Assembly (NCBI GenBank): GCA_016223005.1
Contig: JACRPW010000054.1
Coordinates: 1 to 38,623, forward strand
DNA length: 38,623 nucleotides
Reading direction: 5' to 3'
Origin: Deltaproteobacteria bacterium
Lineage (GTDB): Bacteria; Desulfobacterota; GWC2-55-46; UBA9637; GWC2-42-11
Shown: positions 1-7,525 of the stretch, one piece after another
Layout of the letters: each line of letters begins with the position of its first letter
Numbering within the stretch: position 1 is the stretch's first letter
Notes under the pieces: generated by a model
The model's database searches: none
What the model was told of the DNA's origin: nothing
Seen by the model: only the letters and a program-made list of their open reading frames with translations
Translations under genes and position numbers: made by a program

Positions 1-152
1 TCAACAACCGCACATATCTCTTTTATAAGGCTTAAAAAATCCCGTCCCTCTTTTGAGACAAGTGATGGATTTGTTGTTACACCATCCACAAGCCCCCATT
101 CTTTAGCCTTTTTGATTTCATTAAGATTTGCTGTATCAATAAAAAATTTCAT
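1..152 (-). CDS. Transaldolase / fructose-6-phosphate aldolase family protein, 5' part only
   Basis: The minus strand encodes 50 residues from an ATG at 152 before the window ends. The start [10 protein letters not shown], followed by a GVTTNPSL motif near residues 24-31, is the classic N-terminus of the small transaldolase (TalC/MipB/FSA) family. This is the first beta strand of the TIM barrel, carrying the conserved Asp, and the TNPSL loop. These enzymes move or cleave three-carbon units between sugar phosphates in the cytoplasm; members are about 215 residues, so roughly three quarters of the gene lies outside. Transaldolase and fructose-6-phosphate aldolase activity cannot be told apart from this fragment because the deciding residues are missing. 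A 17-T tract lies directly upstream. Confidence 0.9.
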   Translation of the reverse strand, partial: MKFFIDTANLNEIKKAKEWGLVDGVTTNPSLVSKEGRDFLSLIKEICAVV

Positions 153-169
153 ATCTAGCCCCCATTATG

Positions 170-186
170 TTTTTTTTTTTTTTTTT
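170..186. repeat. Homopolymer tract of 17 T
   Basis: Seventeen consecutive T lie 18 bases upstream of the transaldolase start (an A tract on that gene's strand). Such tracts vary in length through slippage and are also error-prone in sequencing, so the exact length is uncertain. Confidence 0.8.
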
Positions 187-335
187 ATCGTCATAACTTC
201 GCATACCTGCCTCAAATCCCGCTTTGGCAGAATTTGAGTCCTCGGTTCATCGTTGCGGCGTATGCTAAAAATACGCCTCACTCTTCACCTTCGTCGTTCC
301 TTGGTCTCTCTTTGTTCTGACGCTCTGTATGCGGC
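187..335. repeat. Palindromic intergenic repeat region
   Basis: The gap between the transaldolase and the GTPase gene holds nested inverted repeats. CTCAAAT pairs with ATTTGAG around 211-238, and GGCGTAT (257-263) pairs with ATACGCC (271-277) across the loop GCTAAAA. The outer GCATAC/GTATGC ends near 201 and 328 also match. The left end, CGTCATAACTTCGCATACCT, recurs almost exactly at 8151-8170, and the central layout (TATG-CTAAAA-type loop-ATAC) resembles the 125-bp palindrome at 4919-5043. I read this as a dispersed palindromic element; no protein-coding content is seen. Confidence 0.55.
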
Positions 336-340
336 TTTAT

Positions 341-1675
341 TTATGTTGTTGTGTATAAAAATCCTTTTACAATATCCTTGATGGCAACCCCCTCGCCCAT
401 ATCTTCAATCGCATACCTTACCCTTATACATGGTTTATTTATTTTTACAAGTTTTTTTAAGTCTATCGGAGTCGCTGCCAGAATAATATCACAGGGAACT
501 CTATTTATTGTCTCTTCAAGTTCATGTATCTGGCTTGGGCTATATCCCATTGCAGGAACAAGGTTCTGAAGATGTGGATATGTCAGATAAATCTCTTTTA
601 TTGTTCCGACTGCGTAAGGTATCGGGTCAACTATTTGTGCGGCAAGAAATCTTTTTGCCGCAATGATACCTGCGCCATAACCCATTCCGCCATGGGTAAG
701 GGTTGGACCATCTTCCACCACTAAAACCCTTTTACCCTTAACCGCCTCTTCATCATCAACAGTTATCCGTGAGGCAGTATATACAACCCTTGCACAAGGA
801 TTTATATGTTTTATATTTTTAAGGATAAGAGCCACATCCTCTTTTTCTGCACTGTCCATCTTATTTATGACAAAGACATCTGCCCTTCTGAAATTTACCT
901 CTCCTGGATAGTATTTGAGTTCATGTCCTGCCCTGTGCGGGTCTAAAACCACAATCTCCAAGTCAGGCTTGATAAAAGGTGTATCGTTGTTCCCGCCGTC
1001 CCATACGATTATGTCAGTTTCTTTTTCAGCCTCTTTTAAAACTGCCTCATAATCAACACCTGCATATACATTTATACCTGCCTCAATAAGCGGTTCAAAT
1101 TCCTCCATCTCCTCAATTGTACACTCAGAACCTTTAATATCTTCCGATGATTCAAATCTCTGGACATTTTGTTTCAACAAGTATCTGTATGGCATTGGAT
1201 GGCGGACAGCGGCAGGTGTTTTGCCGAGTTCTTTTAATATAGTGCAAATCTTTTTTGACACACCGCTCTTACCGCACCCTGTCCTTACAGCACACACAGA
1301 GATTACAGGGAGTCTTGATTTAAGCATTGTTTTATCATTTCCAATAAGCACAAAATCTGCATAAAGACTATTTACAAGACTTGCCTTGTGCATTACATAT
1401 TCATGCGAGACATCGCTGTATGAAAAAACAACTGCATCTATACTGTGTGCCTTTATAAGTTCAGGGAGTTTTTCTTCAGGATAGATTGGAATGCCGTGAG
1501 GATACAAACTGCCTGCAAGTTCTCTAGGATAGGTTCTTTTCTGGATAAAGGGAATCTGCGTTGCGGTAAATGCAACTACATTATAGGCATGGTTATCCTT
1601 GTAAAGGATATTAAAATTATGGAAATCCCTCCCTGCAGCGCCCATTATGATAATGTGTTTTTTTTGTTTTATCAT
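341..1675 (-). CDS. COG2403-family GTPase (cyclic 2,3-diphosphoglycerate synthetase-like)
   Basis: This 444-residue soluble protein resembles the COG2403 family of P-loop proteins, often annotated as GTPase or cyclic 2,3-diphosphoglycerate synthetase-like. The N-terminal ~115 residues form a Rossmann-like part beginning HIIIMGAAGRDFHNFN. A nucleotide-binding loop GCGKSGVSKK lies at 133-142, and a guanine-specificity NKMD motif sits near residue 271. WDGGNND near 225 is a likely Walker B region. The length fits the bacterial members. The true substrate is unknown for most bacterial homologues, and cyclic-diphosphoglycerate chemistry is documented only in archaea, so I do not claim that reaction. 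It is transcribed away from the cytochrome cluster and no operon partner is visible. The ATG start gives the full N-terminal motif. Confidence 0.8.
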   Translation of the reverse strand: MIKQKKHIIIMGAAGRDFHNFNILYKDNHAYNVVAFTATQIPFIQKRTYPRELAGSLYPHGIPIYPEEKLPELIKAHSIDAVVFSYSDVSHEYVMHKASLVNSLYADFVLIGNDKTMLKSRLPVISVCAVRTGCGKSGVSKKICTILKELGKTPAAVRHPMPYRYLLKQNVQRFESSEDIKGSECTIEEMEEFEPLIEAGINVYAGVDYEAVLKEAEKETDIIVWDGGNNDTPFIKPDLEIVVLDPHRAGHELKYYPGEVNFRRADVFVINKMDSAEKEDVALILKNIKHINPCARVVYTASRITVDDEEAVKGKRVLVVEDGPTLTHGGMGYGAGIIAAKRFLAAQIVDPIPYAVGTIKEIYLTYPHLQNLVPAMGYSPSQIHELEETINRVPCDIILAATPIDLKKLVKINKPCIRVRYAIEDMGEGVAIKDIVKGFLYTTT

Positions 1676-1762
1676 CTATGCCAGCAGACGAGCGATTATC
1701 CTTCGCTGATTTTGGGTGTTATGCCTCAAAAATCATAAATAGCAGCGTTAAAAAATTTTATC

Positions 1763-1791
1763 TTGACAATGTTTTTTTTACCTGATATGAG
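1763..1791 (+). promoter_or_regulatory. Candidate sigma-70 promoter for the cytochrome cluster
   Basis: A perfect -35 hexamer TTGACA (1763-1768) is followed after 17 bases by TATGAG (1786-1791), which matches four of six -10 positions. It points toward the two small membrane-protein genes at 1962 and 2067 and the bd-like gene at 2200, leaving a leader of about 160 bases. It is the best promoter-like string in this gap; activity is inferred. Confidence 0.4.
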
Positions 1792-1806
1792 AGATTCCCG
1801 TTAATT

Positions 1807-1911
1807 TTAATTTGAAAGATAAAAAATGAGTATTGCTATTATCACCACCAGATTTACAGCAACTCCTATTACTATCAGGATATCAACCATATTTTCTTTT
1901 CTAAACTTCAT
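1807..1911 (-). CDS. Possible 34-residue single-span membrane peptide
   Basis: An ATG-started minus-strand frame encodes a short charged N-terminus (MKFRKENMVD) followed by about 22 hydrophobic residues, as expected for a single membrane helix. It sits between the divergent GTPase gene and the cytochrome cluster. No good ribosome-binding site precedes either ATG, and a weaker overlapping frame exists on the other strand. I have no family match. It may be a chance hydrophobic frame in AT-rich DNA, so I list it only as a candidate. Confidence 0.22.
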   Translation of the reverse strand: MKFRKENMVDILIVIGVAVNLVVIIAILIFYLSN

Positions 1912-1961
1912 AAATAATTTTGTTACACATATTTTAAATATTGTCAATAGAAGAGGATAAA

Positions 1962-2057
1962 ATGCAGGAAAAGGAACAAACAGGTAAAGCAGGGCCGGCA
2001 CTCTTTGTAACAGTCTTTATCTTGATAATAATATTTTTTGTCTGGTTCTTGAAATAG
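1962..2057 (+). CDS. Small single-span membrane protein (31 aa) heading the cytochrome cluster
   Basis: The frame begins MQEKEQTGKAGPALFVTVF and continues as a hydrophobic helix ending FVWFLK. A polar N-terminal ten residues and one membrane span give the build of tiny oxidase accessory subunits such as cytochrome c oxidase subunit IIa or CydX; this is analogy in shape, not shown homology. A good Shine-Dalgarno AAGAGGA lies 5 bases upstream of the ATG. It is nine bases ahead of the next small gene and in the same direction as the bd-like gene at 2200, so it is probably a small subunit of that complex. Confidence 0.55.
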   Translation: MQEKEQTGKAGPALFVTVFILIIIFFVWFLK

Positions 2058-2066
2058 GGGGTTTTT

Positions 2067-2180
2067 ATGAAGTCAATCCTTACCTTTGCTGTTTTTCTTG
2101 CAGCAAGTCTTGTATATTTCCTGCTTCTTGACATAGGGCTTATGAAGATGCAGGGGTTAAAATTCTTTTTCCACCATTAA
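2067..2180 (+). CDS. Small single-span membrane protein (37 aa)
   Basis: This short frame encodes a hydrophobic helix near the N-terminus (MKSILTFAVFLAASLVYFLL) and a C-terminal tail ending FFFHH. A G-rich Shine-Dalgarno (GGGGGG, 2056-2061) precedes the ATG by five T residues. It lies nine bases after the 31-residue gene and 19 bases before the CydA-like gene. It could be a second accessory subunit, with the terminal His pair facing the membrane surface. No family is recognised. Confidence 0.5.
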   Translation: MKSILTFAVFLAASLVYFLLLDIGLMKMQGLKFFFHH

Positions 2181-2199
2181 AATTTAAGGAGTTTGTAAA

Positions 2200-4035
2200 A
2201 TGAACCTTTTGATGAAGACCGCCTTAAGTTTGTTTGTTATCCTATCTTTTGTATTAGTAAGTCAGGTATTTAAGTCCTCTGTCCTGGGTCGTCAGTCCGG
2301 AGTATTTGCAGAAGAGACAAAACAGGATGGGGCTTCTCAAATACCTGCTATAGAAACACATGCAAAGAAAGACAAGGCAAAACCTTCATATCCACCTGCT
2401 CCAAAACTGCAGGAGTCTGACTATCCTAAAGTCAAGGGTTTTAATTCCAGAATTACTGTATGGCTTGTTGCACAACTCCACCTCTGGTTTGCGGCATTCG
2501 TGCTTGCAGTCCCTATATTCGTCTTAATCATTGAACTTATAGGTGTTGCAACAAAGGATGAAAGATACGACAAGATGGCTTATGAGTTTATAAAAATCAG
2601 CCTTACAGCATACTCAATTACCGCTGTGTTCGGCGGCATTCTCACAATTTCCATGATAGTATTCTATCCTGACTTTTTCAAATATATGGCAGGTCTCTTT
2701 GGTTCAACAATGCTTGCCTACGCATTCCTGTTCTTAGCCGAGAGCGCCTCATGGTATATATACTACTACGGCTGGAACTGGCTCAAATATGGGTTTAAGA
2801 AATGGGTGCATCTGACAATTGGTCTTATACTGAATGCGGTTGGAACAGTCCTTATGTTCCTTGCAAATTCATGGGTTACATTCATGATGAGCCCGGGCGG
2901 GGTTGATGCAGCAGGCTCATTTCAGGGGAATACATGGGCAGTTGTCCATAACTTCCTCTGGAACCCGGTAAACCTCCACAGGTTTGTTGCCAATGTTGCA
3001 TACGGCGGCTCTGTAGTGGGCGCTTATGCGGCATACAGATTCTTAAGCGCCCAGACAAAAGAGGAAAAGGCACATTATGACTGGATGGGATATACTGCGA
3101 ACTTTATAGCCATTGCAGCCCTCCTGCCTCTTCCATTTGCAGGTTACTGGCTTACAGCAGAGATATACGCATACAGCCAGCAGATGGGCATTACGCTTAT
3201 GGGCGGTGTATTTGCATGGCTCTTTATCATACAGGCAGTCCTTATCGGAGCCCTTTTCCTTTCAGCAAATTATTACCTCTGGTGCGGTATGGGCAGGAGT
3301 GAAGGCGCTATCAGGTATAATAAATACATCAAATACATAGCATTTGTAATTATTGCATGCTTCCTTGTCTGGTTCACGCCTCACACCCTTGTTATGACAC
3401 AGGGTGAATTGAAGGCGCTTGGAGGTCCGTATCATAAGTATCTTGGTCCCATCGGCATTATGCCTGCAAAAAATACTGCAGTAAATATTATGATACTCTT
3501 TACATTCTTAAGTTTCCTCCTTTACAGAAGGGCAAATAAGGTTGCAACTGTTTCATGGGCAAAATATGGGAATATTGCGCAGGTAGCAATATTTGCAGGC
3601 GCAATAATCAACATAGCGCTTCTTGGTGTGTATCACGGTTATTTTACAGATACGGCAACAAAGGTAGGTTCATCTATTCCACAGGTAGCCTCAACACTCT
3701 CTGTTATCATACTTTGCATTATTATAGATGTCCTTATGTTTAAAGGTGCAAAGGATGTTGCACCCTTGAAGTGGGGCAATGTCCCTGACAGGAGCCAGTA
3801 TGCCTTGTTTCTCTTGGCAGTTTCTTTTACATGGCTTATGGGACTCATGGGATATATTAGAAGCGGCATAAGACAGCACTGGCATATCTATACTATTATG
3901 AGGGATAATTCTCCAAATGCATTTACCCTGACAATAGGCTATGCCGCCCAGATAGTTTCTATAGGCGTTATCATATTTATGGCAATAGTTATATTTATAT
4001 TCTGGCTTAACCAAATTTCCAGCAAAAAGGCATAA
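2200..4035 (+). CDS. Cytochrome bd-like oxidase subunit I (CydA superfamily, non-quinol type)
   Basis: This 611-residue polytopic membrane protein opens with a hydrophobic segment (5-22) and a Pro/Lys-rich linker to about residue 80, then roughly 13-14 helices. The early helices align by eye with E. coli CydA. QLHLWFA carries His94 (CydA His19, high-spin heme b595). FLAES carries Glu181 (Glu107), followed by a GW matching FFFGW. Then come LANSWVTFMMSPGG (LVANGWMQNPIGAD) and LWNPVNLHRFV (VLNPVAQVKFV). Departures are clear: Ala173 stands where CydA has Glu99; Ala264 replaces His186, the heme b558 ligand, with a His four residues earlier; and the Q-loop and its GRQPW motif are absent. Bd-superfamily members lacking the quinol site (the OR-C/OR-N groups) are known, the latter mainly from Nitrospirota. 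With four cytochrome genes downstream, the electron donor is probably a cytochrome c. No CydB follows. A ribosome-binding site AAGGAG precedes the ATG. Confidence 0.8.
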   Translation: MNLLMKTALSLFVILSFVLVSQVFKSSVLGRQSGVFAEETKQDGASQIPAIETHAKKDKAKPSYPPAPKLQESDYPKVKGFNSRITVWLVAQLHLWFAAFVLAVPIFVLIIELIGVATKDERYDKMAYEFIKISLTAYSITAVFGGILTISMIVFYPDFFKYMAGLFGSTMLAYAFLFLAESASWYIYYYGWNWLKYGFKKWVHLTIGLILNAVGTVLMFLANSWVTFMMSPGGVDAAGSFQGNTWAVVHNFLWNPVNLHRFVANVAYGGSVVGAYAAYRFLSAQTKEEKAHYDWMGYTANFIAIAALLPLPFAGYWLTAEIYAYSQQMGITLMGGVFAWLFIIQAVLIGALFLSANYYLWCGMGRSEGAIRYNKYIKYIAFVIIACFLVWFTPHTLVMTQGELKALGGPYHKYLGPIGIMPAKNTAVNIMILFTFLSFLLYRRANKVATVSWAKYGNIAQVAIFAGAIINIALLGVYHGYFTDTATKVGSSIPQVASTLSVIILCIIIDVLMFKGAKDVAPLKWGNVPDRSQYALFLLAVSFTWLMGLMGYIRSGIRQHWHIYTIMRDNSPNAFTLTIGYAAQIVSIGVIIFMAIVIFIFWLNQISSKKA

Positions 4036-4084
4036 TTGAAATCTCTAAACCCTAATATCTAATTTCTAAGAAGGGGTCGTAAAC

Positions 4085-4915
4085 ATGAAAACATTTTTGA
4101 AGGTTGTTGCGTTCAGCGTTATTGTCATACTTTTTTATGCATTCTATGCCAGTTATGGCATACCTCAGGTAAAACCAGAGGCACCGCCTGTGGAAGAGAA
4201 ACTGGATTTAGGCAGTATGACAATGGACCAGTTTACAGCACTTGGTGAAAAGATATTTAACGGCAAAGGGACATGCACACTTTGTCACAACCCTGTTGGT
4301 GGTCGGGCACCTCTTCTTGATTCAGTTACATCAGTTGCAAATGACAGATTAAAAGATGCCAGATATAAAGGCAAGGCAAAGACATCTGAGGAATATGTAA
4401 GGGAGTCAATGATAGAGCCGTCTGCATTTGTTGTTGTCGGTTTTGGTGTAAAGGGGACAAGTGATACACAGAGCCCAATGCCAAATGTTGCAACAGGCGC
4501 TATAGGCTTAAATGAGGCAGAGGTAAGTGCAGTAATAGCCTATTTACAGAAGAAGGCAGGGCAGGAGGTTACTGTTAAGATACCTACAGGTACACCTGCT
4601 GCTGAAGAAAAGGCAGGGGAGGCAGCATCTGTATCACCATCAAAAACACCTAATGAACTGGTTGTAAAACTTGGCTGCGGGGCGTGCCATAAGATTGCAG
4701 GACAGCCCGGTGTTCTGGGTCCTGATTTAACAAAGATAGGCGCAGCAAGGAAAGAAGATTATTTAAGAAGGTCTGTCCTTGATCCTGATGCAGATATTGC
4801 AAAGCAGTGTCCAACAGGACCATGTTTACCCGGTGTGATGCCAAAGGACTACAAAGACAAGATGACAGCAGGGGAATTTGAGATGTTAGTTAAATTTATG
4901 GTGAATTCAAAGTAG
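4085..4915 (+). CDS. Membrane-anchored diheme cytochrome c
   Basis: The 276-residue protein has one N-terminal hydrophobic anchor (about 5-25, no cleavage motif needed) and two class-I-like cytochrome c domains facing the periplasm. Heme motifs are CTLCH (64-68) and CGACH (198-202), separated by an Ala/Glu/Pro-rich linker at about 165-190. Candidate axial methionines are Met132 in SPMPN for the first heme and the Met of PGVMPKD for the second. A CPTGPC pair just ahead of the second Met may form a disulfide. It lies 49 bases after the bd-like gene on the same strand and is the natural direct electron donor to it. The ATG has the upstream signal AAGAAGGGG. Confidence 0.85.
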   Translation: MKTFLKVVAFSVIVILFYAFYASYGIPQVKPEAPPVEEKLDLGSMTMDQFTALGEKIFNGKGTCTLCHNPVGGRAPLLDSVTSVANDRLKDARYKGKAKTSEEYVRESMIEPSAFVVVGFGVKGTSDTQSPMPNVATGAIGLNEAEVSAVIAYLQKKAGQEVTVKIPTGTPAAEEKAGEAASVSPSKTPNELVVKLGCGACHKIAGQPGVLGPDLTKIGAARKEDYLRRSVLDPDADIAKQCPTGPCLPGVMPKDYKDKMTAGEFEMLVKFMVNSK

Positions 4916-4918
4916 AAA

Positions 4919-5043
4919 GTTCACGCTGAAAAACGCCCATCTGCGTTGTCAGGACTGCGGATTTTCATCCTCACATACCTAAAAGTATGCTGCGGTGCAA
5001 ATCCTTGTCCTTCCTAGCATCTGGGCAATTTTTGAGCGTGAAC
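4919..5043. repeat. 125-bp imperfect palindromic element
   Basis: The gap between two cytochrome genes is filled by a near-complete inverted repeat. GTTCACGCT (4919-4927) pairs perfectly with AGCGTGAAC (5035-5043). The pairing then continues with mismatches along most of both arms to CATAC (4974-4978) and GTATG (4985-4989) around a CTAAAA-type loop. The RNA would form one long hairpin. It starts three bases after the stop codon and ends 23 bases before the next start, so it looks like an inserted dispersed element. Its centre resembles the repeat at 187-335. Confidence 0.75.
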
Positions 5044-5066
5044 ATCGTCAAATATAAGGAGTAAAC

Positions 5067-5834
5067 ATGAAAATACCAAGACTGCTTCTGGCGGTAATAA
5101 CAATAGGAATCTTTTATGGTTTCTTTAAGATATTCTTCGGTGTGATATTAAAACAGCCGATCCCCTCCAGCCTTCTTACAATGTATATGTTCTTCACTGT
5201 AATTGGTGTTCTTATGGTTCTTTCGTTTACAGTAGAAGGTGCCAAAGAACTTATGTCGCCAATCAAAAACCTGCTTGAAAACCCCCAAAAGAAACTCATG
5301 CGGAATATAGTGTTTGGAATTATTACAGCCTTTGCAGGCTTCATAACATACCAGCAGGTTAAGCCGAGTTTTGAGGCGCCTCTGGAATTAAGGACAATCC
5401 ACCCTGCACCGCCGTCAACTGTTTCTGCATATAATAAGAGTTATAATCTTTTAACCCTTGAAAACCCGTTCAGAAAATATAAGAAGGAAGACCCTGCAAA
5501 ATTCAAGCAACTTGTATATGAAGGCGGAGAGGTATATTTCAAAAACTGTTTCTACTGCCATGGAGATAAACTTGACGGGAAGGGGCATTATGCTCATGGG
5601 TTCAATCCGCTCCCTGCAAATTTTATGGACGTGGGAACGATTGCACAATTGCAGGAATCGTATCTCTTCTGGAGGATTGCAACAGGTGGTCCCGGACTTC
5701 CAAAAGAGGCAGCGCCGTGGCTGTCATCAATGCCTGTATGGCAGAACTTTTTAACAGAAGAGGAGATATGGAAGGTAATACTCTTCCTTTATGACTATAC
5801 GGGTTATGTGCCGAGGAGTTGGGAAAAACATTAA
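5067..5834 (+). CDS. Membrane-bound monoheme cytochrome c (three N-terminal spans)
   Basis: The 255-residue protein has three predicted membrane helices (about 5-27, 34-56 and 78-97) followed by a periplasmic cytochrome c domain with a single CFYCH heme motif at 161-165. The domain has a typical C-terminal helix (EEEIWKVILFLYDY), and SSMPVW supplies a likely axial Met. Multi-span anchoring of a cytochrome c is less common than a single anchor and suggests the N-terminal helices pack against other subunits such as the bd-like or b-type protein. Start: ATG with TAAGGAG eight bases upstream. It is part of the plus-strand cluster from about 1.96 kb to 7.5 kb. Confidence 0.82.
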   Translation: MKIPRLLLAVITIGIFYGFFKIFFGVILKQPIPSSLLTMYMFFTVIGVLMVLSFTVEGAKELMSPIKNLLENPQKKLMRNIVFGIITAFAGFITYQQVKPSFEAPLELRTIHPAPPSTVSAYNKSYNLLTLENPFRKYKKEDPAKFKQLVYEGGEVYFKNCFYCHGDKLDGKGHYAHGFNPLPANFMDVGTIAQLQESYLFWRIATGGPGLPKEAAPWLSSMPVWQNFLTEEEIWKVILFLYDYTGYVPRSWEKH

Positions 5835-5845
5835 AGACAGGTGAT

Positions 5846-5916
5846 AGGTGATAGGCAATGGGCGATAGGTAATGCCCTAAAACCCCTTATAGCCTATAGC
5901 CCATTGCCTAGTGCCT
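5846..5916. repeat. Intergenic hairpin repeat
   Basis: AGGCAATGGGC (5853-5863) is perfectly complementary to GCCCATTGCCT (5899-5909), and the match extends outward and inward (GGTGAT.., GATAGG/CCTATA) with few mismatches. The left arm also holds the short tandem GTGATAG GTGATAG. It fills the gap between two cytochrome genes. No T tract follows, so it is not a standard terminator. Confidence 0.65.
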
Positions 5917-5943
5917 AATTAAGATTAGAGAGGATTATAGAAA

Positions 5944-7455
5944 ATGAAAGTTAAAAATATTGCACTACTTATACTGTTTGCCCTTTTCATTTCCTCTGCC
6001 GCCTTTGCAGCAGGTGATAAAGAAAATGGCAAGAAGATATATGAAAAAAAGTGCATCTGGTGCCACGGCAAAGATGGTGCAGGCAATGGTCCTGCTGCTG
6101 CCTTCCTAAATCCGCCTCCAAGGGATTTTACATCAGGTCTTTATAAATTCAAAACAACACCGTTTGATGAAATCCTTCCAAATGATGAGGATATATTCAG
6201 GATGATTGCAGACGGTATGCCTGACAGTTCAATGCCGGGATGGAAGGATATACTCAAAGAAAAAGAGATGTGGGACATCATTGCATACATAAAAACATTT
6301 GCAGGACTTGAAGGGAAACCAGCAAAGCAGATAGATTTTTCAAAGCAGGTTAAATCCTCAAAGGAAAGTATTGAAAGGGGCAAGAAATTATTTATAGACA
6401 GATGTGCAGAGTGTCATGGCGAAGAGGGCAGGGGAGATGGAGGGAAGAAATTAAAGGATGACTGGGATGCAAGGACATGGCCCAGAAACCTTACAAAGCC
6501 GTGGTCATTCAGGGTTAATAATGACCCCAAAAATATATTTGCCCGAATTACAACAGGTATACCCGGGACACAGATGCCGTCATTTGCAGACCCTGCAAGT
6601 AAGAAAAAACTTTCAGATGAAGAGAGATGGGATGTAGCAAACTATGCTGCCTCTCTGGCAGATGCTTCAAAGACAATAAAAGAAGGCAGTACAGTTGTTA
6701 AGGCAAAAAGGGTATCAGGCAGTTTGCCTGAAAAGGCTGATGACCCAAAATGGCAGGAGGCAGAGCCAACTAACTTTTATCTTATCTCACAGATTATAGG
6801 TAAGGAGAGGTTTTTTATGCCTTCTAATAACAGTATAAGGACAAGGGCATTTTATAATGATAAAGAGATCGCAATACTTCTTGAATGGGATGACAGGACA
6901 AAAAGTATTCCTGGTGATGAAAAGGCATTAGAGGTATCTCTTGATGGACAGGTATTTGAAGACAGTGTTTCTGTCCAGTTCCCTGTTACAATACCAGAGG
7001 AGATGGAAAAGCCTTATTTTGGTATGGGTGATGCTTCAAAGCCTGTGAATATCTGGCAGTGGAAGAGTGAGAAAAAAGATGCGCAGCAGACTGTAAGGCT
7101 GTTAAATGCCACTGGTTTTGAAAAGATAGAGGCAAGGGATGCAGGCAAGGCTGGTTTAAAGGCACAAGGTGTATATAATAAAGGCACATGGCGTGTTGTG
7201 ATGAAGAGGTCTCTTGCAGGAGGAGAAAAGGGTAGGGACATACAGTTTGTAGAAGGTAAATTTATCCCGCTTGCATTTGCTGTATGGGACGGCACAAATG
7301 GAGAAAAGGGTTCAAAACACACAATGACAACATGGTACTGGTTATTCCTTAAGCCAGAGGCAGGTATATATGTGTATGCAATGCCTGCGTTTGTTGCTTT
7401 TTTTGTGTTGGGTATATGCATACTACTTGCCAGAAGCAGCCGTAGAAAAGGGTAA
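5944..7455 (+). CDS. Diheme cytochrome c fused to an ethylbenzene-dehydrogenase-gamma-like heme b domain
   Basis: A 503-residue exported protein. Residues 1-22 are a clear signal peptide ending AFAA. Two cytochrome c domains follow, with CIWCH (37-41) and CAECH (154-158). Residues from about 235 to 470 then match the pattern of the ethylbenzene dehydrogenase/DMSO-reductase-family gamma subunit (EB_dh, also found in NxrC and ClrC relatives): LLEWDDRT, SVQFPV, PYFGMGD, NIWQWK, GTWRVV, LAFAVWDG and WYWLFL. In EbdC the heme b is held by Met and Lys; the Met in FGMGD is a candidate here. A C-terminal helix (about 475-497) followed by RSSRRKG anchors it in the inner membrane. It could pass electrons between a b heme and the small cytochromes. 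No molybdopterin partner subunit lies nearby, which is unusual for the EB_dh family. Confidence 0.85.
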   Translation: MKVKNIALLILFALFISSAAFAAGDKENGKKIYEKKCIWCHGKDGAGNGPAAAFLNPPPRDFTSGLYKFKTTPFDEILPNDEDIFRMIADGMPDSSMPGWKDILKEKEMWDIIAYIKTFAGLEGKPAKQIDFSKQVKSSKESIERGKKLFIDRCAECHGEEGRGDGGKKLKDDWDARTWPRNLTKPWSFRVNNDPKNIFARITTGIPGTQMPSFADPASKKKLSDEERWDVANYAASLADASKTIKEGSTVVKAKRVSGSLPEKADDPKWQEAEPTNFYLISQIIGKERFFMPSNNSIRTRAFYNDKEIAILLEWDDRTKSIPGDEKALEVSLDGQVFEDSVSVQFPVTIPEEMEKPYFGMGDASKPVNIWQWKSEKKDAQQTVRLLNATGFEKIEARDAGKAGLKAQGVYNKGTWRVVMKRSLAGGEKGRDIQFVEGKFIPLAFAVWDGTNGEKGSKHTMTTWYWLFLKPEAGIYVYAMPAFVAFFVLGICILLARSSRRKG

Positions 7456-7461
7456 AAATCT

Positions 7462-7518
7462 ATGAGTGACCCCAAAAAATACCTTGACCTCAAATTTATA
7501 AAAATAGTATCATTATAG
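7462..7518 (+). CDS. Possible 18-residue leader or truncated gene start
   Basis: Six bases after the stop of the c/EB_dh fusion, an ATG opens a short frame MSDPKKYLDLKFIKIVSL and then a stop. The sequence has the feel of a real N-terminus, and a hairpin repeat begins eight bases further on. It may be the surviving start of a gene cut by that repeat, or chance. The upstream AGGG is only a weak ribosome site. Confidence 0.2.
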   Translation: MSDPKKYLDLKFIKIVSL

Positions 7519-7525
7519 ATAATCT

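Noticed and set aside
1827-1960. Plus-strand 44-codon frame opposite the small minus-strand membrane peptide
   Set aside because: Its composition (Ile/Thr-rich with no motif) looks like a shadow of the opposite strand, and its ribosome site is weak.
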